Source of the DNA: Polyangiaceae bacterium UTPRO1
Lineage (GTDB): Bacteria > Desulfobacterota > Binatia > UTPRO1
Length of the DNA stretch: 64,000 bases
Assembly: GCA_002050235.1 (NCBI GenBank)
Contig: MWST01000031.1
Location: 1-64,000, forward strand
Direction: 5' to 3'
This document shows, piece by piece, positions 52,984 to 61,700 of this stretch. Position 1 is the first letter of the stretch, and every line of letters begins with the position of its first letter. The translations under genes were made by a program, and so were the position numbers. The notes beneath the pieces are model-generated. The model was not told the origin of the DNA, did not search any database, and saw nothing but the letters and a program-made list of their open reading frames with translations.

Positions 52984-53015
52984 GCGTGAATCCTCCGAGA
53001 AATGCGTTTCGCCGC

Positions 53016-53039
53016 GGAAGTAGAACACGTTCTAATTCC
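53016..53039. promoter_or_regulatory. KstR-type palindromic operator and promoter of the Rv3520c-like gene
   Basis: A 24-base palindrome; its core TAGAACACGTTCTA (53021-53034) fits TnnAACnnGTTnnA, and outer arms GGAA/TTCC extend it with one mismatched pair. On the minus strand a candidate -35 TTGCCT (53047-53042) and -10 TCTACT (53024-53019) are 17 bases apart, so the palindrome covers the spacer and -10. It sits 33 bases upstream of the ATG at 52983. Confidence 0.65.
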
Positions 53040-53181
53040 GGAGGCAATCGCAGGTTCCCGGAGCGCCACCCCGGCGGCGTACTGCCGGGCCGTACGCTCG
53101 GCCGCGCCCGCGGCAACGGCCGGGCGGGAGGCCCTCGTTCGAGCGCCGAGCGGGGCGAGGGGAGCAGGGAGTCAGTCGCCC

Positions 53182-53376
53182 TCAGTCGTCGCGCAGCGAT
53201 AGAGCCTGGCGCGGACAGCGTGCGACGGCAGCTTCGATGTTGGCGCGTTGCGATGCGGGCGGGTCCGCGACCAGGACGCGCACCAGATCGTCGTCGCCGA
53301 CAGCGAAGATCTCGGGGGCGACTCGCACACAGACGGCATTTCCTTCGCAGAGCGCGTGATCGACGATGATGCGCAT
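53182..53376 (-). CDS. fdxD: FdxD-like P450-type ferredoxin
   Basis: The protein has 64 residues; the ATG at 53376 follows GGAGGAAG. CEGNAVC has the CxxNxxC arrangement, and the last ligand is RCPRQAL, i.e. the CXX?XXC(X)nCP pattern of P450-linked 3Fe-4S/4Fe-4S ferredoxins. MRIIVDHALCEGNAVC..APEIF closely resembles Rv3503c (FdxD), encoded next to fadE26-fadE27 in M. tuberculosis. It probably donates electrons to the P450 at 20238. The gene is upstream of the KstR-like palindrome and on the same strand as the LLM gene. Confidence 0.85.
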   Translation of the reverse strand: MRIIVDHALCEGNAVCVRVAPEIFAVGDDDLVRVLVADPPASQRANIEAAVARCPRQALSLRDD

Positions 53377-53474
53377 TACTTCCTCCGTCGCGGAGTCGCT
53401 GGCGGCGCGCAGAGTGCACCGCCCACCGTGCCCGGTCAACCGTAGTTGCGGCGCGGCTTCCGTTGCGGCGCTGC

Positions 53475-53504
53475 TTGACAAGCGCGAAGCGCGCTGCGTA
53501 CAGC
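53475..53504 (+). promoter_or_regulatory. Candidate promoter with inverted repeat for the SDR gene
   Basis: TTGACA (53475-53480) and TACAGC (53499-53504) are 18 bases apart, a plausible sigma-70 promoter about 70 bases before the ATG at 53577. The spacer begins with the perfect inverted repeat AGCGCG-AAG-CGCGCT (53481-53495), a possible repressor site. Confidence 0.4.
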
Positions 53505-53576
53505 GGGCGGCGTGAGCAAGCGGAGGACGACCGCCGGTACGCTCGCCTCGCGGACGTCGGCTGCGGCGGCGGGGCG

Positions 53577-54347
53577 ATGAGCGGCGGCGGACAGCTTGCG
53601 GGCAAGATCGCGCTCGTCACCGGCGCGGCGCGCGGGCAGGGCGAGGCCGAAGCGCGGCTCTTTGCGGCGGAAGGCGCGCAGGTGGTACTCGGCGACGTGC
53701 TCGACGACGAGGGCGAGCGCGTCGCTGCCGCGATCGGAACTGCGGCGTGGTACTGTCACCACGACGTCAGCGACGAGGAGAGCTGGACGCGCTTCGTCGC
53801 TGCGGCGACCGAGCGCTTCGGAGCGCCGGACATACTGGTGAACAACGCCGGTATCCTGCGTATCGGACCGATCGCTTCGATGGCGTTCGCGGAGTACCGG
53901 CGCGTCGTCGAGGTGAATCAGTTCGGGTGCTTTCTCGGGATGCGCGCGGTCGTACCGGGCATGGCCGCAAAGGGCGGCGGGGCGATCGTGAACGTCTCGT
54001 CGGCCGCCGGCTTCCAGGGCATAGCCGGACTCGCCGCCTACGTTTCGAGCAAGTTCGCGATCCGCGGCCTCACGAAGACAGCGGCGCTGGAGCTCGGAGC
54101 GCTGGGAATCCGGGTGAACGTGATCTGCCCCGGAGGCATCGACACGGCCATGGGGCGCGGCGACGACTTCGCCGCCGTCGACGGGCCCGACGTCTTTGCC
54201 GGTCTGCCGATCCCGCGCATCGGCCGCGCCGACGAAGTGGCGCGTGCGGCCCTCTTCCTCGCTTCCGACGCGTCATCGTATTGCACGGGCTCCGAGCTCG
54301 TCGTCGACGGCGGGATGTTGGCGGGGCCGGCGTGGGGGCAGGTCTGA
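53577..54347 (+). CDS. SDR, 3-alpha/20-beta-hydroxysteroid dehydrogenase-like
   Basis: The protein has 256 residues from the ATG at 53577. VTGAARGQGEAEARLF has the Gly-Gln-Gly loop shared with 3-alpha,20-beta-HSD and FabG3. LGDVLDDEG gives an Asp after beta-2 (NAD preference). NNAGIL, VSSAAGFQG, YVSSKFAIRG (Tyr-x3-Lys) and ICPGGIDTAM complete the set. Steroid alcohol oxidation is likely by subfamily and context but unproven. An acetoacetate-decarboxylase-fold gene follows after 29 bases. Confidence 0.8.
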   Translation: MSGGGQLAGKIALVTGAARGQGEAEARLFAAEGAQVVLGDVLDDEGERVAAAIGTAAWYCHHDVSDEESWTRFVAAATERFGAPDILVNNAGILRIGPIASMAFAEYRRVVEVNQFGCFLGMRAVVPGMAAKGGGAIVNVSSAAGFQGIAGLAAYVSSKFAIRGLTKTAALELGALGIRVNVICPGGIDTAMGRGDDFAAVDGPDVFAGLPIPRIGRADEVARAALFLASDASSYCTGSELVVDGGMLAGPAWGQV

Positions 54348-54376
54348 GCCGTCGCGCGGAGCTCCCGATCCGTATA

Positions 54377-55102
54377 GTGCAGGGTCGAGAGCTGCGCCTG
54401 CCGGTCGTCGTCCGGAGAGCAGTGGCCATGTCGGCCATGTTTCCGGTGCGCTCGGGCGCGGTCCGCCGGCTGCTGCCGACGCCGCGGCTCCGCCCCGCCG
54501 AGTGGCTTCCCGGCTGGGCGATCTGCGTGCTCGCGGCCATCGAGTACGAAGACAACGATCTCGGACGCTACAACGAGGTGGGCGTGAGCTTCCTGGTGAC
54601 GTACGGTCCGCGACCGGCGCTTCCGACATTCGGATTCGTGAACGCCTTGCGGCGAGGCACGCTCGGCGCCTACGTCCACCGACTGCCGGTGACGACGAGC
54701 TTCTCGCGCGATGCCGGCCGGGACATCTGGGGCTTTCCGAAGACCCTCGCGGCCATCACGTTCGAGGACGCCGGCGACCGCCGCGTCTGCCGGCTAGCCG
54801 CCGACGGCGTCGAAGCGCTGACACTGACGATGCGGCGCGGAGGGACGCGCAGCTTCGCCGAGATCCCGCAGGACGCCTACGCTTGGCGTGACGGGATGCT
54901 CTTCAAGACGCCGTCACGGATGCGCGCCGCCGAGGTCGGCTTCCGCCTCGGCGGCGCCGTGGTCGCACTCGGCGCCCACCCGATGGCGGACGAGCTGCGG
55001 ACCCTCGGCTTTCCGCGGCGGGCCCTGGGCTCGACGTGGTTCGGTCACTGGCAAGCGACCTTCGACGATGCGCAGGTACTGGCGGGTGACTCGGCCGCGT
55101 GA
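54377..55102 (+). CDS. Acetoacetate decarboxylase-family protein
   Basis: The protein has 241 residues from the GTG at 54377 (alternative GTG at 54422). LRLPVVVRRAVAMSAMFPV, LAAIEYEDNDLGRYNEVGVSFLVTYG and TTSFSRDAGRDIWGFPKTLA follow the ADC fold; the last stretch normally carries the catalytic Lys, and WGFPK fits. Members decarboxylate beta-keto acids or act as enol/keto lyases. It probably forms an operon with the preceding SDR and could process a keto acid from side-chain or ring catabolism. Confidence 0.75.
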   Translation: MQGRELRLPVVVRRAVAMSAMFPVRSGAVRRLLPTPRLRPAEWLPGWAICVLAAIEYEDNDLGRYNEVGVSFLVTYGPRPALPTFGFVNALRRGTLGAYVHRLPVTTSFSRDAGRDIWGFPKTLAAITFEDAGDRRVCRLAADGVEALTLTMRRGGTRSFAEIPQDAYAWRDGMLFKTPSRMRAAEVGFRLGGAVVALGAHPMADELRTLGFPRRALGSTWFGHWQATFDDAQVLAGDSAA

Positions 55103-55119
55103 AGGCGCGGCGCAGCGTA

Positions 55120-55728
55120 TCAGACTGCGCCGGTCGCGGACGGCATGCCGTCGTCGTCGAGATGCGCGGTGCAGGCGAGCAAGCGCACCGTCCAGGGCGG
55201 AGTCGGTTCGATCTCGGTGAGCGCGGTGTTGCCCCAGAGGACGGGTGCGGAGCTGCCGGGGACGAGGGCGACATGCCGCTCCACTAGCGCCCGGCAGACG
55301 AGGCCGTGGGTGACGACAGCGAGATGTCCGCCGGTAGCGGCAGCGAGCGCGGCAACCCGGCTCCAGGCGGCGGCGACCCTGGCGTAGAAGACCGTCCACG
55401 TCTCGCCGTTCGGCGGTGCGTAGTCGGCGGCGAAGGGGTCGCCGCCGATCGAGTCGTAGGGGGCGCCGCGAATGTCCCCGAAGTCGCGCTCGCGCAGCAG
55501 CGGCTCGAGCAGCAGCGGCGCCCCGGTAGCGGTGCCGATGGCCGCGGCGGTTTCGACGGCGCGCGCGAGATCGCTGCTCACGATGCCGGAGACGCCGAGC
55601 GCTGCCAGGCGGTCCGCGAGCCTCTGCGCCTGTTGCCGCCCGCGCTCCGAGAGCGGCGTCTCCGGACGTTGGAACACCCGGGCGGCGTTCAGCCGGGTCT
55701 CGCCATGGCGGACGACGTAGATGGCCAT
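55120..55728 (-). CDS. Histidine phosphatase family protein (phosphoglycerate-mutase-like)
   Basis: The protein has 202 residues. IYVVRHGETRLNAARVFQ contains the catalytic RHG His, TPLSERGRQQA follows, SSDLARAVETA the second Arg, RERDFGDIRG the Glu, and VTHGLVCRAL the second His. It is a cobC/GpmB-like cytosolic phosphatase; the substrate could be a nucleotide, cofactor or phosphosugar. It converges on the ADC-family gene with 17 bases between stops. Confidence 0.85.
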   Translation of the reverse strand: MAIYVVRHGETRLNAARVFQRPETPLSERGRQQAQRLADRLAALGVSGIVSSDLARAVETAAAIGTATGAPLLLEPLLRERDFGDIRGAPYDSIGGDPFAADYAPPNGETWTVFYARVAAAWSRVAALAAATGGHLAVVTHGLVCRALVERHVALVPGSSAPVLWGNTALTEIEPTPPWTVRLLACTAHLDDDGMPSATGAV

Positions 55729-56045
55729 CGCCGGAGCGTAGCAGGCGACCGCACGGCCGTCACGGCAGCTGCGGGCGCAGCGCCCGCGGTGCCGTTGCCT
55801 TGCTGCCGCCGCAGCGCTTCCTGCCGGCGGGCGCGAAGCCCTCGGCCGCGGGCCGCTCGTCGCGCCGCTCGCGAGCTGCGCCGCGGGCGGCCGCTGCTTC
55901 GCTTGCTGCCGCCGCGCAGAGAGCCCTGCGCCGCGAGGTGGGCGCGGGGGTGTTGGCGAGCGGGCCAAGGTCGTGGAGCGGCGGGTTGCCGCCGCGTGCG
56001 TCCTGCTTCCGGAGGACGCACGCGACGGAGCCGGGCGCCCGCAGC
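55729..56045. other. GC-rich intergenic region with hairpin
   Basis: About 317 bases of very GC-rich, purine/pyrimidine-biased DNA lie between two minus-strand genes. A hairpin GCGGGCG-CAG-CGCCCGC (55771-55787) could terminate the secreted-protein transcript or lie in the phosphatase leader. I see no credible gene or promoter. Confidence 0.4.
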
Positions 56046-56984
56046 TCAACCGAGCGGAGTCAGCTCGCCGGTAGCGAGGTCGAGCCGGTAGTCGCGCTCG
56101 CTCGCGTCGTCGCCGACCACGTGCACGGTGGCGGTGGAGCTGCCGCCCTCGACGACGATCTCCGCGGTCGCGAGGGCGAAGCTGTCGCTCGTGTCCTCGG
56201 CGGTGATCGCTCCGGAGAGGAGGCGGTTGTCGCCGTCGACCGTCAGGTGGTCGCAGGTGATGCGGAAGATCTCGGCGCCGCCATGGCCGCTGCGTATCGC
56301 CACCGGACCGCCGTCGATGACGAAACCGCCGCCGAGGCGCGGCGTACCGTTCAAGGCGCCGGCGAATTCGACCGCGCGGCTGCTCGTGCGGTCGGTGACG
56401 ACGAGGGCGAAGTCGACGCTGACGCCCGTAAGGCTCGCCGTGGCCCGGATGGAGCCATCGAACTGAAAGCTGCCGATGCCGGATTCGCTGACCCGGCAGG
56501 CGGCGAACGTGACCGTCGCTTCGAAGCCCGCGTACGACGTCGTCCGTGAGCCGCCGTCCTCGCAGTCCCCGGTGCCGGCGGGGTGCGCCGCGGTCGTCGA
56601 TGCGATGCTGACGTTCGGCACCTCCCTGAGCGCCAGGGAGAGGAACGGGACCAGCACGTCGGTGATCTGCGCGAGGTCGGCTGCGCCGTCACCCTGGTCC
56701 GGGCAGTTCTCGGCGACCGTGAGGCCGGCAGCCTTGCGGAGCACGTTCACGCCGTCGCTGACCGTGACCGTGCCGCTGCCGTCGATGTCGCAGCTCCCCG
56801 GCTGCGCGGCGCAGGCCGACGACAGGCCGGCGGCGCTGCGCAGCACCTGGACGCCGTCGCTGACCGTGACGTTGCCGTTGCCGTCGGCGTCGCCGCAGAC
56901 GGCGGCGCCGGCGTTGGCGGCGAGCAGAGCGCCGAGCGTGAGCGCGACGGCTGCGGCTGCCATGTTTCGTACCCGATTCTCCAT
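56046..56984 (-). CDS. Secreted protein with dockerin-type repeats
   Basis: The protein has 312 residues; the ATG follows GAGGAGCGGAAG. The signal peptide is AAAAVALTLGALLAANAGA. Two dockerin-like calcium loops follow: CGDADGNGNVTVSDGVQVLR and CDIDGSGTVTVSDGVNVLR, each D-x-D-G-x-G-x-V-T-V-S-D with a VLR helix, joined by a Cys-bearing linker and ending near residue 95. The rest (about 105-312) is a beta-rich domain. It would be exported and could bind a cohesin-like partner; one candidate lies at 61701. Confidence 0.75.
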   Translation of the reverse strand: MENRVRNMAAAAVALTLGALLAANAGAAVCGDADGNGNVTVSDGVQVLRSAAGLSSACAAQPGSCDIDGSGTVTVSDGVNVLRKAAGLTVAENCPDQGDGAADLAQITDVLVPFLSLALREVPNVSIASTTAAHPAGTGDCEDGGSRTTSYAGFEATVTFAACRVSESGIGSFQFDGSIRATASLTGVSVDFALVVTDRTSSRAVEFAGALNGTPRLGGGFVIDGGPVAIRSGHGGAEIFRITCDHLTVDGDNRLLSGAITAEDTSDSFALATAEIVVEGGSSTATVHVVGDDASERDYRLDLATGELTPLG

Positions 56985-57028
56985 CTTCCGCTCCTCCTCG
57001 AAAGTAATGTCCCGCACCGGGCGGGAGG

Positions 57029-57820
57029 TCAGAGGCCGCTCGCCATCTTGACCGGCCAGTTGGAGGCGACCGTTCCGCCGTCGACCTCGAAGACCTTGCC
57101 GGTGATCCAGCTGCCGGCAGGCGAAGCCAGGTAGAGGACCGCGAGCGCTATGTCCTCGGGCGTTCCGAGCCGTCCCAGCGGCGTCATGGCAGTCATCTGT
57201 CGCTGCATCTCCGGCATCGCCTTCAGGAACGATCCCAGGGCTTCGGTCACCGTCGCGCCGACGGCGAGAGCGTTGACCCGGATCTGCGGCGCCCATTCGC
57301 AGGCGAGAAGTCGCGTCATGTGGGAGAGGGCCGCTTTCGCGGTGCCGTAGGCGACGAAGCCCGGATCCACCAGGCGCGCCATCGCGCTCGAGACGTTGAC
57401 GATGGCGCCGCCCTCCTTGGCGAGGTGCGGAGCGCAGAGCTTGCTCAACTGGAATGCGGTCCCGACGTTGAAGTGGAACGTGGCTTCGAGATCGTGCAGA
57501 TCCAGGTGCAGAGCGGGGCTCGGCGCCGCGCCGCCGGCGTTGTTGACGAGCACGTCGATGCGTCCGAAGGTCGTCACCGTCGCGTCCACGAGTCGGGTGA
57601 GCTGGGCGCTGTCGTTGACGTCGGTCGCGATCGCGAGCGCTTCGACCCCGGTTGCGCGGACGGCGGCCGCCGCGGCCTCGAGCTTTGCAGCGGTGCGCGC
57701 TGCGAGTACGACGCGGGCGCCCGCCTCGGCGAGGGCGAGAGCGGCGCCGCGGCCGATCCCGGCGCTGGCGCCGGTGACGATGGCGACCTTGCCGGGCATC
57801 TTGAAGCGGTCCAGGATCAA
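57029..57820 (-). CDS. Short-chain dehydrogenase/reductase
   Basis: The protein has 263 residues from a TTG at 57820 (MILDRFKMPGKVAIVTG). An ATG at 57799 would remove seven residues that the family usually has. TGASAGIGRG, LAARTAAKLE (Arg after beta-2, NADP preference), NNAGGAAPSPALHLD, VNVSSAMA (Ser) and YGTAKAALSHM (Tyr-x3-Lys) are intact. The substrate is unknown. It shares no obvious operon with the adjacent secreted-protein gene, which starts 44 bases downstream of its stop. Confidence 0.8.
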   Translation of the reverse strand: MILDRFKMPGKVAIVTGASAGIGRGAALALAEAGARVVLAARTAAKLEAAAAAVRATGVEALAIATDVNDSAQLTRLVDATVTTFGRIDVLVNNAGGAAPSPALHLDLHDLEATFHFNVGTAFQLSKLCAPHLAKEGGAIVNVSSAMARLVDPGFVAYGTAKAALSHMTRLLACEWAPQIRVNALAVGATVTEALGSFLKAMPEMQRQMTAMTPLGRLGTPEDIALAVLYLASPAGSWITGKVFEVDGGTVASNWPVKMASGL

Positions 57821-57908
57821 CGGGCAGCGCCTCGGGGCAGTAAGCGGCGTGCGGTAGTCACTGGCGTCGCCACGCGCCCGCTACGCCGGAAGGTTGCGGA
57901 ACGCCGGC

Positions 57909-58145
57909 TCAATCGAAGGCGCACGCCCCGGGGCCTCGCGGATCCCCGCAGCTGCCGCAGCCGCCGACCGGAGGCGCCGACATCGCGGCGGAACCTTCCC
58001 CGCTGCTGCGGGGGATGGCGACCACGGAGAGCACGCGTTCGAGGTCGGTCGCCCGGCACGCCGGGCAGCTCGGCACGTCGGCGCCGAGCACGAGGGTTTC
58101 GAAGCCGTGCCGGCACCGCCGGCAGACGTATTCGTAGAGCGGCAT
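57909..58145 (-). CDS. FmdB-type zinc-ribbon regulatory protein
   Basis: The protein has 78 residues from the ATG at 58145. MPLYEYVCRRCRHGFETLV, VPSCPACRATDLERVLS is the FmdB CxxC..CxxC zinc ribbon, followed by a short Gly/Ser region ending GCGSCGDPRGPGAC, a second Cys cluster common in this family. FmdB proteins are small, widespread and of uncertain regulatory or stress function. It lies 88 bases upstream of the SDR gene on the same strand. Confidence 0.85.
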   Translation of the reverse strand: MPLYEYVCRRCRHGFETLVLGADVPSCPACRATDLERVLSVVAIPRSSGEGSAAMSAPPVGGCGSCGDPRGPGACAFD

Positions 58146-58401
58146 GCGACGTGTCCTCCGGAGGAGGGACCATGCCGCGGCGGGTAGCAAAAGGCAACGT
58201 CGAGCCGCAGTAGCGACGGCTGCCGGCGGCGGCTGGCGTCCGCTCGGACGGAGCTTCCGACCGGCGTCACATCAGGCATCGGCGGCGCCTCCGCGCGCGC
58301 GCGCGCCGTGCCGACCTGGAGGCGCAGTCCCCGGCCGCCGTCGCTGCGGGCATCGGCGGCCGCTGGCAAGCCCGGAAGCCTCGGGCTAAGACTCCCCGCC
58401 G

Positions 58402-59997
58402 ATGGAAGTCCTGCGCACCAACGTCGACACTCGCTCCGAGACCTATCGCCAGAACCGCGACGGGTTTCTCGAGCAGATCAAGTTCCTGAACGAGCAGCTG
58501 GCCCTGGTCCGCGAGGGCGGCGGAGCGAAATACGTGAAGCGCCACGTCGAGCGGGGCAAGCTCATGGCCCGCGAACGCATCGAGCTGCTCCTCGACCGCG
58601 ACTCCCCCTTTCTCGAGATCGCGCCGCTCTGCGCTTGGGGCACCGAGTTCGCTCTCGGCGGCAGCGTCATTTCCGGGATCGGAGTCGTCTCGGGAGTAGA
58701 GTGCGTCATCACCGCCAACGAGCCCACCATCAAGGGCGGGTCGATCAATCCGTTCGGTGCTCTGAAGACCGGCCGCACGATGGAGATCTGCGCCCAGAAC
58801 CGGATGCCGATCATCAACCTCACGGAGTCCGGCGGCGCCGACCTGCCGTTCCAGTCGACCATCTTCGTTCCCGGCGGACGCGGCTTCCGCGAGCTCACTC
58901 GCCGCTCACGAGAGCGCATCCCGACCATCTGCCTCGTCTTCGGCTCGTCCACCGCCGGCGGCGCCTACGTCCCCGGCATGTCCGACTACGTCGTCATGGT
59001 GAAGAACGGCGCCAAGGTCTTCCTCGGCGGGCCGCCGCTGGTGAAGATGGCGATCCACGAGGACGTCGACGAGGAGACGCTCGGCGGCGCCGACATGCAC
59101 AGCCGGGTGTCGGGGGTGTCCGACTACCTGGCGCAGGACGAGCGCGATGCCATCCGCCTCGGCCGCGAGATCGTCGCCCAGCTCAACTGGCGGAAGCTCG
59201 GCTGGTCGAAGCGCATTGCCGTCGAAGAGCCGCTCTACGACCCCGACGAGATGCTCGGGATCGCGTCCATAGATGTCCGCAAGCCCTTCGATGTGAAGGA
59301 GATCCTGGCGCGCATCGTCGACGGATCACGCTTCCACGAGTTCAAGCCCACCTACGGCACGACGCTGGTCACCGGCTACGCCCACATCCACGGCTACCCG
59401 GTAGGCATCCTCGCCAACAACGGCATCCTGTTCTCGGAGTCGAGCGAGAAGGGAGCGCAGTTCATCCAGCTCTGCAACTCTACCAACACTCCGATCATCT
59501 TCTTCCAGAACATCACCGGGTTCATGGTCGGCAGTCGCTACGAGCAGGGCGGTATCATCAAGGACGGCGCCAAGCTCATCAATGCGGTCTCCAACTCGAC
59601 CGTGCCGCACCTGACCATGATGATCGGCGCCTCGTACGGCGCCGGCAACTACGGCATGGCCGGCCGCGCCTACGACCCGCGCTTCATCTTCAGCTGGCCG
59701 AACCACCGCATCGCCGTCATGGGCCCCGAGCAGCTGGCCGGCGTCCTCTCGATCGTCCGCCGCCAGGCCGCCGAGCGCGCCGGCCAGCCGTTCGACGAAC
59801 AGGAGGACGCGATGATCCGGCAGATGGTACAGGGCCAGATCGAGAAGGAGAGCTACGCCTTCTTCGCCACCGCTCGCGTCTGGGACGACGGCATCATCGA
59901 CCCGCGCGATACCCGCACCGTCCTCGGGATCACGCTCTCCGCCGTTCACAACGGCGTCATCGAGGGTACGAGCGGCTACGGTGTCTTCCGGATGTGA
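58402..59997 (+). CDS. Acyl-CoA carboxylase carboxyltransferase (beta) subunit
   Basis: The protein has 531 residues, a complete double-crotonase carboxyltransferase as in methylcrotonyl-/geranyl-/propionyl-CoA carboxylases. [34 protein letters not shown] and [11 protein letters not shown] occur in the N half; [51 protein letters not shown] and [18 protein letters not shown] in the C half. The last motifs favour the MccB/AtuC branch. No biotin-carboxylase subunit or biotin carrier is visible nearby, so its partner is elsewhere. A role in 2-methyl-branched or terpenoid-like acyl-CoA metabolism is plausible. Confidence 0.85.
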   Translation: MEVLRTNVDTRSETYRQNRDGFLEQIKFLNEQLALVREGGGAKYVKRHVERGKLMARERIELLLDRDSPFLEIAPLCAWGTEFALGGSVISGIGVVSGVECVITANEPTIKGGSINPFGALKTGRTMEICAQNRMPIINLTESGGADLPFQSTIFVPGGRGFRELTRRSRERIPTICLVFGSSTAGGAYVPGMSDYVVMVKNGAKVFLGGPPLVKMAIHEDVDEETLGGADMHSRVSGVSDYLAQDERDAIRLGREIVAQLNWRKLGWSKRIAVEEPLYDPDEMLGIASIDVRKPFDVKEILARIVDGSRFHEFKPTYGTTLVTGYAHIHGYPVGILANNGILFSESSEKGAQFIQLCNSTNTPIIFFQNITGFMVGSRYEQGGIIKDGAKLINAVSNSTVPHLTMMIGASYGAGNYGMAGRAYDPRFIFSWPNHRIAVMGPEQLAGVLSIVRRQAAERAGQPFDEQEDAMIRQMVQGQIEKESYAFFATARVWDDGIIDPRDTRTVLGITLSAVHNGVIEGTSGYGVFRM

Positions 59998-60006
59998 ATC
60001 GAGGCG

Positions 60007-61641
60007 ATGATGCGTCTACGGGTCGTGATCCTGGCTGTCGCAACCGTGCTCGCAAGCACCGTGCTTTCGACCACGGCCGCGGCGCTAAGCCGCGAACGCT
60101 TCGCCAATGCGCAGCCCTATGGCTTCTTCTTCAACGACTACGGACCGAACTTCTACGCCGGCTTTGTACCCCGCGAGCAGGACCGGCGGCGGATCACGAT
60201 CCATCTCGGACGGGGCAACCAGCTTCGCGTGCGGATCGTGCTCTCGGATGCGGCGATCGACGCCTACATACCCGATCAGGTTGCGCGCCACGCGCTCTAC
60301 GCCGAGCTCATATCCAGGGGAGTGATCCGCCTGACCACGAACAAGGCGTGGGAGGCCTACGACGAGCGCTTCGCCGCCGAGGGCTTCGCCGCCCTCGCAG
60401 CCAGAAAGGGCGGGGCGTCGCCGGGAGAGTGGCGGGAGCTCAATCTGCGCCTGCTGCAGAAACTGCTCCCCGAGCGCGTGTACCACATCCGCAGAGACTT
60501 CGACCGCCTGCTCGATGACTGGCGGACGCGACTCGCGGCGGGCGGACCGCCGACGACCCTCGAAGCCAAGCTCGACGCCGTCAACGATCTGTTCCCGCAC
60601 CGGATGTCGGTCACCGGGCTCGACGCCGGCGACGATGCGGCGTTGCAGGAGGTGGCGGCGCTGGCGCGCGGCGGCGATGCGGCCGCGTTTCGCAGCCGGG
60701 CGCAGGCCCTCTTCGAACGGCTGACCGGGGGCATCTATCCGATCATCGACGACAACCTCGACTTCTGGGAGGTGACCGCCATCTACGCGGCGGGGACGCA
60801 CGACACCCTCACCACTTACGCCGGCCACCAGATCCCGGTGATCACGACCCAGGGCGTCTGGCCGCTGATTCCGCGCCGGCACGGCAAGGGTTTCCTCGGC
60901 ATGGTCGACTACATCTCGTCGGCCGGCTACTACGGACTGAAACCGATGCTGCCATACGAATACGGCGGCGGCATCGCCTACAACGCCATCCACAACACCG
61001 GCATCAGCAACTGGATCGCCGGTCATCCCCTGCTTCCCCGGGAGTGGAGTCGATTCGCCGGCGGCAGCCGGGACGGCAAGCCGTATCGCCGCGTCGCGCT
61101 CACGAGCCGCGGCCCCGTATCGCACGGGTGCACCCGGCTGAACGACGGCCATCTGGCGGAGCTGCGCGAGATGCTGCCGTCGACCTCGGAAGGCATGGAA
61201 GGCATCCTCAACTATCGCCACGTCTCGCAGTGCTACGACGTCTTCGACCCCAGGGGTGACGGCGACGATCGCGTCATGGGAGTGCAGTACTACATCGCGT
61301 TCCGCCACACCGATTCCCGGGTGATGGAGCAGATCTGGGCTCAGAACGACCGGCGGAGTTTCTACGAGTGGCTCTATGGCCCGGAGATGGTCTTCGGTCC
61401 CGTGAACGAGGTCGTCATCAAGGAGGCGTGCGAGGGCAAGTTCGTGGGTCGCAAGGCCTACGCGGGGAAGATCCGCCGCAACCTCAAGATCTACGAAGCG
61501 CCGTACGAGCCCGAGGCCGTGCAGATGTACACGATCGTCGGCGTCGATCCCTACTCGCAGGCGGGCATGGACTTCAACCGCGAGCTACGGCGCATCGGCT
61601 ACGGATACACGATCGACCGCAAGGTCCTGCGGCTCGACTGA
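60007..61641 (+). CDS. Exported L,D-transpeptidase (YkuD-like) protein
   Basis: The protein has 544 residues (ATG at 60007 or 60010). The signal peptide is VVILAVATVLASTVLSTTAAA. An N-terminal helical region of about 280 residues is followed by AYNAIHNTGISNWI (upstream His) and the YkuD active-site motif GPVSHGCTRL, with His373 and Cys375. The spacing matches L,D-transpeptidases that form 3-3 cross-links or attach proteins to peptidoglycan. The large N-terminal domain is unfamiliar. It follows the carboxylase gene by nine bases but with its own reading context. Confidence 0.8.
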   Translation: MMRLRVVILAVATVLASTVLSTTAAALSRERFANAQPYGFFFNDYGPNFYAGFVPREQDRRRITIHLGRGNQLRVRIVLSDAAIDAYIPDQVARHALYAELISRGVIRLTTNKAWEAYDERFAAEGFAALAARKGGASPGEWRELNLRLLQKLLPERVYHIRRDFDRLLDDWRTRLAAGGPPTTLEAKLDAVNDLFPHRMSVTGLDAGDDAALQEVAALARGGDAAAFRSRAQALFERLTGGIYPIIDDNLDFWEVTAIYAAGTHDTLTTYAGHQIPVITTQGVWPLIPRRHGKGFLGMVDYISSAGYYGLKPMLPYEYGGGIAYNAIHNTGISNWIAGHPLLPREWSRFAGGSRDGKPYRRVALTSRGPVSHGCTRLNDGHLAELREMLPSTSEGMEGILNYRHVSQCYDVFDPRGDGDDRVMGVQYYIAFRHTDSRVMEQIWAQNDRRSFYEWLYGPEMVFGPVNEVVIKEACEGKFVGRKAYAGKIRRNLKIYEAPYEPEAVQMYTIVGVDPYSQAGMDFNRELRRIGYGYTIDRKVLRLD

Positions 61642-61700
61642 GAACGCGGGCGTCGCCGCGCCGGAGCCGGCGGATACGGAGGGCGTGGCCGCTCGCCGCG

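Noticed and set aside
61659-61672. CGCCGG-AG-CCGGCG palindrome between convergent genes as a terminator
   Set aside because: Loop of two bases and no T-tract; too common in such GC-rich DNA to claim.
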